From contig CM041092.1 in assembly GCA_023079485.1 (NCBI GenBank), positions 759,627 to 823,626 of the forward strand: a DNA stretch of 64,000 nt, in the 5' to 3' direction. Origin of the DNA: Archilochus colubris (Eukaryota > Chordata > Aves > Apodiformes > Trochilidae). Numbering within the stretch: position 1 is the stretch's first letter; every line of letters begins with the position of its first letter. A program made the translations under genes and the position numbers. Under the pieces are notes generated by a model that saw nothing but the letters and a program-made list of their open reading frames with translations, did no database searches and had not been told where the DNA came from. Shown here piece after piece: positions 59,626 through 64,000 of this stretch.

Positions 59626-61289
59626 AACTGGGAAATAAAGCTGGAGAAGCCCTTCCCTGCCCCTGAGCTGGCTAGGGGGGCAGGAGGAGGTGTGATGGTG
59701 CAGGGTGCCAGCCAGGACCCCTGGGCTGGGGGTGCTGCCCACTGTGCCCCATGGACCAAGCCCACCTCCCAGCCCACACAAGTGCTCAGTGCCTGCTGTG
59801 TCACTGGAGTGATCCCTCTTCCACCAAAGGGTTTGCAAGATAGAAATCCCAAAGGTTAATCTATCCATTATTATAAATATTTATAAATGGGTTGGATAAA
59901 TCATACTGTGTAATTATCTACCTAACTAGTCAAGCCATTAGGACATTAAATAGCACAAATCAGAACTCATTTGGTTCATCATGAGCCTGATATTGTTATG
60001 AAACAGCTGAGCAGGGCTGTGAACCTTTAAGGGGTTTCAGGGCTGGGAACTTTGGGAGGTGTGGTGGAACTTGAAGCAATGGCAAAGCTGAGGAATTTGG
60101 TTAAAAATGGATGGTTGTCATGGGAGGGTCCTGAGGAACTGAAGTGTCTGATCTGTGGTGGTGTGTCAGGTTGCTGACAGGACAACAAAACCAAAGGACA
60201 GCATTGAAACACCAAAATTCTCTTTGTTTTAGGGCATTTTAATGAGACTATTTACACAGGGTACATTCCAGCTTCAACTTCCATCCTTCACAGTTGGGTG
60301 GCACCAATGGGAGGTTCCATGCATTATGGTTTTGGACAGAAACTTTCAGGAATATTAACACTACAACCAGTTGCAGAGGTGTCTCTAAAGCAAGCTTTTC
60401 CTCATGGGCTTCCCATGTAGTCCATAACTAAACCTCAAAGCTGGAGAATTCTGTGACAGTTTCTAGCCCAGATGGATAAACCCCCTGTGTGAGGCTTTGG
60501 TTTCCATCCCTTGGTGGTGATGTTCCTATCACTGCAATGGGCAATCCCTTCTTCCCTCTGCCTTCTGCATCCAAGGGGGTGGTTGTGAGGATGGGGGATG
60601 ATGCTGTGCAGCCCTCCTGGTGGGTGTTCTGTAGCTGAATGGAGACAAACAGGGGCCTGCACTTCCCTCAACCCATTTTCCAAGTCCAGTTTTCCAGTTT
60701 ACATCAGTGATTGACTTGTTACATTTCAGTGTTTCAAATAACTCCTGGCAAGGAAGGGGGGGAAAAAAATGATTGTGGGGTTTGGAAGCATCTAAACCAG
60801 CACAGCTCGGGCTTTGTGGAACTGGAAGTTGGGGAGGAGGCAGAACCTGGGTTGTTGTGAGTCTCAGTCCTGGCTTCTTGGTTGTGGCAGAGAAAAGCCT
60901 GTGATGGAAATGGTACTGGAGAGGACTAGCAGGGTTCCGTGGTGATAATCAGCAAACAAGTTTTATCTTGTCTGTTAAAAGAAAGAAAAAAAAAAAAAAG
61001 TCTTCGTGGTATTCCCACTTGAAGCTGATTTTGTAAACAAACAAACAAACAAAAAATTTGCCTTTCACACCAAGCCGAAATTTCCCCAACTTCTGCCTCA
61101 ATTAAACGACAAGAGCCACTAAGTCATTAATTCTTGCTGTCAAGCCCTGAGTTCCCTGTGTGCCTGAGAGGACGCAGTGGTGGCTCTGAGTCCCTCTGTG
61201 GCCATCCCCACTCCCCCCCCCGGGAGGAGAGCAGGAGGGTGCTCACTGGGGGGGCTGGGGGGTGAGACCCCTCTGCTGGGCAACTCTGG
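59626..61289. other. non-coding stretch, no gene seen
   Basis: This is unique sequence with frames below 100 codons. The 59850-60000 part is AT-rich. An A run lies at 60985-60999 and an (AAAC)n run at about 61036-61053. No gene is recognised. Confidence 0.5.
61036..61053. repeat. (AAAC)n microsatellite
   Basis: About four AAAC units are followed by an A run. Confidence 0.8.
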
Positions 61290-61299
61290 CTCCCCTGGG

Positions 61300-61715
61300 G
61301 AGATGCAGAGGGGGGGATTCTGGCCCTGGGGTGTGCATGGGGTGGGGATGCTGCCCCTGAGGGGTGCAGGAGGTACAGAGGGGGGATGCTGCCCCTGTGG
61401 GGTGTGCACAGGGGGGGATGCTGCCCCTGTGGGGTGCAGAGGGGGGGATGCTGGCCCTGGGAGATGCAGAGGTGGGGATGCCGCCCCTGGGGTGTGCAGA
61501 AGGGGAATGCTGGCCCTGGCGTGTGCAGAAGTGGGGGTGCTGGCCCTGGGAGGGGTGCAGAGAGGGAGGGATGCTGGCCCTGGGGGGAATGCAGGGGGGG
61601 GGGATGCTGCCCCTATGGCGGGGTGCAGAGGGGGGGATGCTGGCCCTGTGGGGGGGGCACTGAGGGGGGGGTGCTGGCCCTGGGAGGGGTGCAGAGAGGG
61701 AGGGATGCTGCCCTC
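61300..61715. repeat. G-rich minisatellite, about 13 copies of a 27-35 bp unit
   Basis: The core GGGGATGCTGSCCCTGGG, often followed by GTGTGCAGA, recurs about 13 times with unit lengths between about 27 and 35. Copies carry G runs of four to nine on the + strand. A longer block (GGTGCTGGCCCTGGGAGG continuing into GATGCTG) occurs at about 61537-61576 and again about 132 bases later, so parts were duplicated as a larger unit. Stop codons are rare in this sequence, giving a 263-codon + frame and a 242-codon - frame. These are artefacts. Confidence 0.93.
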
Positions 61716-62740
61716 CCGGCTGTGTCCTTTCCCCCTTTCCCGGTTTCCCTGCAGCTCCCGGGAGGCTCAGGGCAGAAGCTCGGAGCTTGCCGGCGGGGCA
61801 GCAGCCTGGGGGTACCGGCAGCTGAGCCCCCCCAGGCAATCTGCAGCACTGCTGCTGGGATCTGAGCCTTTTGCTCTGGGTGTAGAGATCCGAGCAGATT
61901 TGCTGGGGTTTTATTTGCTGGCTTTTTTTTTTTTTTGTATACAAATTGGAGAAATTATTTTGCTCTGACATTTAAATAACAACGATAAAAAAAAAAAGTA
62001 GCTTGTAACTCCTCGGGAGTGTGTTCTTCTCTCGGTGTCTGCCTGTAGCTCCCACTGGTATTGCTGGGAATTTTGCAGATGTATCTGAGGCAGAAGCAAA
62101 CCTTTAGCATTGCATAACCAACCTGAATCTCTCTGGAGACCGTGGGGGACTGAAGCAGTTGGTCGAGACTGCTGCATTTGAGAAGTTATTTGTTTTACCT
62201 GCATATCAAGCTCTGACTTATTTTTATTTCAGCAGCACATTGCACCACCCCGCTTCTGGGAAAATCCTGCACACACGTTGGAGTGAAATTGTATTTCACA
62301 CTGTGCCTAAATACATTTCCTGAAATGAGCTTCATACAATTAAGTTTGTCTTCTGTGATTTTCCCTCTGTTAGTCCGGTAGCCTAATAATTATCTCAACT
62401 GTTTTAATGTGACTTGTGCTGTGTTGTCAATTTATTTAGTTGGAATTAGTTTCCTATTTCTTTTTGTAAGTGTTGCCTGTTTACTTAACAATATTTGGCT
62501 TTGCCTAATGATATGTACAGAAGACAGGGCTAAGTGGAACATCAGCTGTTTACATCAGCTCCAACAATTAATGCATGTTAATTTTTAATTACAGTGATTG
62601 TACTAGAGGCAGAATGTATGTTTTCTCACAGAACAGATGTACCAGTCAGCCTTGCTGCTGAACATGCATATCGATTAGATGTTGATGCTGCCAGCGTTTT
62701 CCAGGGTGTCAGCTCCTAATGTACTTGCAGATGTATGGAG
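61716..62740. other. non-coding stretch
   Basis: The first 100 bases are CpG-rich (61730-61820), then a T run lies at 61922-61936 and an A run at 61987-61997. The 62290-62610 part is unique AT-rich DNA and may be a conserved element. No gene is recognised. Confidence 0.45.
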
Positions 62741-62813
62741 CCCAGACAGACAGACAGACAGCCAGGCAGGCAGAGCTGCTCCAGCTCCCTGCACACACAC
62801 GCACACACACACA
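62741..62813. repeat. (CAGA)n and (CA)n microsatellites
   Basis: A CAGA run of about four units lies at 62744-62761. A CA run with one CG interruption lies at 62791-62812. Confidence 0.85.
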
Positions 62814-62885
62814 GCCCCTGCTGCTGGGAGCCCACCTTGGGGCTCTCCTCAGGGATTTGCTTTCCAGGTGGATTAAGCTGCACCA
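62814..62885. other. short unique sequence
   Basis: Nothing is recognised between the microsatellites and the CR1 copy. Confidence 0.5.
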
Positions 62886-63295
62886 ATCATAGAATCACAG
62901 AATGGGCTGGGTTGGAAGGGACCTCAGAGCTCATCAAGTCCAACCCTTGATCCACTCCCCCCGTGGTTCCCAGCCCATGGCACTCAGTGCCACATCCAGG
63001 CTCTTTGGAAAGATCTCCAGACACGGAGAATCCACTACTTCCCTGGGCAGCCCATTCCAATGCCTGATCACCCTCTCCAGAAAGAAATTCTTTCTCATCT
63101 CCAACCTAAACCTCCCCTGGCACAACTTGAGACCCTGCCCTCTTGTCTTGCTGAGAGTTGCCTGGGAAAAGAGCCCAACCCCCCCCGGCTCCAACCTCCT
63201 TTCAGGGAGTTGGAGAGAGTGATGAGGTCTCCTCTGAGCCTCCTCTTCTCCAGCCTCAACACCCCCAGCTCCCTCAGCCTCTCTTCATAGGATAT
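62886..63295 (-). mobile_element. CR1 LINE, 3' part, young copy B (minus)
   Basis: This is a 5'-truncated CR1 on the - strand. In + strand reading it opens with ATCATAGAATCACAGAAT, the reverse of the octamer tail, then GGGTTGGAAGGGACCTCAGAG. An 81-residue stretch of the ORF2 C-terminal end encoded on - (62934-63194) is identical at protein level to copy A at 52.8-53.05 kb. Small differences include a C/G-run length change near 63181-63188 and a TA/G change near 63211. It is truncated 5' at about 63295, so it is shorter than copy A. It is inactive. Confidence 0.94.
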
Positions 63296-63319
63296 TTGCT
63301 TAAGTCTCAGAGTTTAGTT

Positions 63320-63356
63320 TGTTGGGGTTTTGTTTTGTTCTGTTTTGTTTTGTTGT
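63320..63356 (+). repeat. (TTTTG)n G/T tract
   Basis: GGGGTTTTGTTTTG and further TTTTG units on the + strand make a short member of the G/T tract class, next to the truncated 5' end of the minus-strand CR1. Confidence 0.75.
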
Positions 63357-64000
63357 CAGCACCCTCAGATCTGTGTCGGGGAGGTGGTGAAGCAGCCTGC
63401 AGAGCAGTTCCCTCTGCCCTGACAGAAAATGTCTGGGTTGCTGCTGGTTCATTGAGAGCCTTGAAGGAGCAGCTGGGAGCTGGGGTCCTGCCCATCACCC
63501 TGCCCCAGGCTGGGCTGTGACACCACGGTGTCTGCAGGACTTGCCAGCCCTGTGCTGGAGGCTGGGGGGACCAGAGCCATGGCGATGGGTGAGGTTGGGT
63601 TGGCAGGGGGGGTGGTGACAGCCCTGGGTGGGTGCTGGGGAGGTTCAGGAGGTGGGGAGATAGCTCTAACTCTGCCCCTGGCCTCTGCCTGCAAACCCAG
63701 AAGTCCTCAGGGCTGGCTGGAGGTCTCTGAGCTGCAGTTCCTGGGGAGCAGAGCCTGGCAGGGATGTTTCCAGCAGTAGCAGATGTGCCTGTCCTTGGGC
63801 TGACCTCCTTCTCCCACACCAAAGTCCAGCTCAGGATGTTGGAGCTGGGCCCTTTGATTCAGAGCATGGAGACCTGAGGGATTTTAGTAAGGGAAATTTA
63901 CTTTGGGCTTTGTTTTCATCCAGTCTCTGTTGATGGGTGAGTTTTGTTTTGCCTTGCCAAAAACTTCAGTCCAAAATGGGGAGGAGACCTGAAAGTCTGG
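63357..64000. other. non-coding stretch to window end
   Basis: GC-rich sequence with frames of up to 171 codons on - that pass through the CR1-adjacent repeat. No domain or element is recognised. Confidence 0.45.

Noticed and set aside
61177..61971. Open frames of 263 codons (+) and 242 codons (-)
   Set aside because: Both are produced by the G-rich minisatellite, occur on both strands at once, and have no non-repeat domain.
1..64000. tRNA, rRNA or bacterial-type operon signals
   Set aside because: No cloverleaf with conserved A/B box pattern, no rRNA motifs and no closely packed coding frames were found by eye. A covariance-model scan was not possible here.

Overview
This window looks like nuclear DNA from a bird. 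The best evidence is six fragments of CR1 non-LTR retrotransposon. Several carry the CR1 3' end, including a tail of the repeated octamer ATTCTRTG and the adjoining 'GGTCCCTTCCAACC' motif. CR1 of this form dominates avian genomes and also occurs in turtles and crocodilians. I cannot name the species or the neighbouring genes.

I find no protein-coding gene, rRNA, tRNA or CRISPR array. All open frames are short, overlap each other on both strands, or come from simple repeats and CR1. The window therefore reads as intergenic or intronic DNA. If exons are present, they are too short or too unfamiliar for me to support.

Layout: 1-11.4 kb is non-coding with one old CR1 (about 8.03-8.36 kb), a pair of small hairpins at 2.5 kb and minor repeats. 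A 345-bp T/C-rich tract lies at 11.40-11.74 kb and a 57-bp minisatellite at 12.45-12.74 kb. From 13-37 kb there is plain sequence, a CR1 end at 18.2 kb, a CpG-rich patch at 20.7-21.05 kb, AT-rich non-coding blocks that may be conserved elements (22.3-23.2, 26.4-27.2 and 36.2-36.9 kb), an eroded CR1 at 30.6 kb and a 9-bp repeat at 35.06 kb. At 37.393-37.818 kb there is a 426-bp run without a purine on the + strand. From 39-46 kb several short-period arrays occur, including a 65-bp unit built around a perfect 28-bp palindrome (43.2-43.38 kb). From 35-51 kb there are four long G/T-only tracts, all on the + strand. At 52.5-53.1 kb a CR1 copy lies on +, and a near-identical copy lies on - at 62.9-63.3 kb. 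A CpG-rich patch sits at 55.38-55.66 kb. At 59.298-59.591 kb a 294-bp solo LTR sits inside an older CR1, flanked by a perfect 6-bp duplication. A G-rich minisatellite occupies 61.3-61.7 kb.

There is no set of genes working together here. What can be read is the repeat history: old CR1 insertion, later LTR insertion into it, and a young CR1 subfamily leaving two almost identical copies. I see no sign of an undescribed gene system. The most unusual items are structural: the palindrome array, the pure pyrimidine run, the same-strand G/T tracts and the nested solo LTR.
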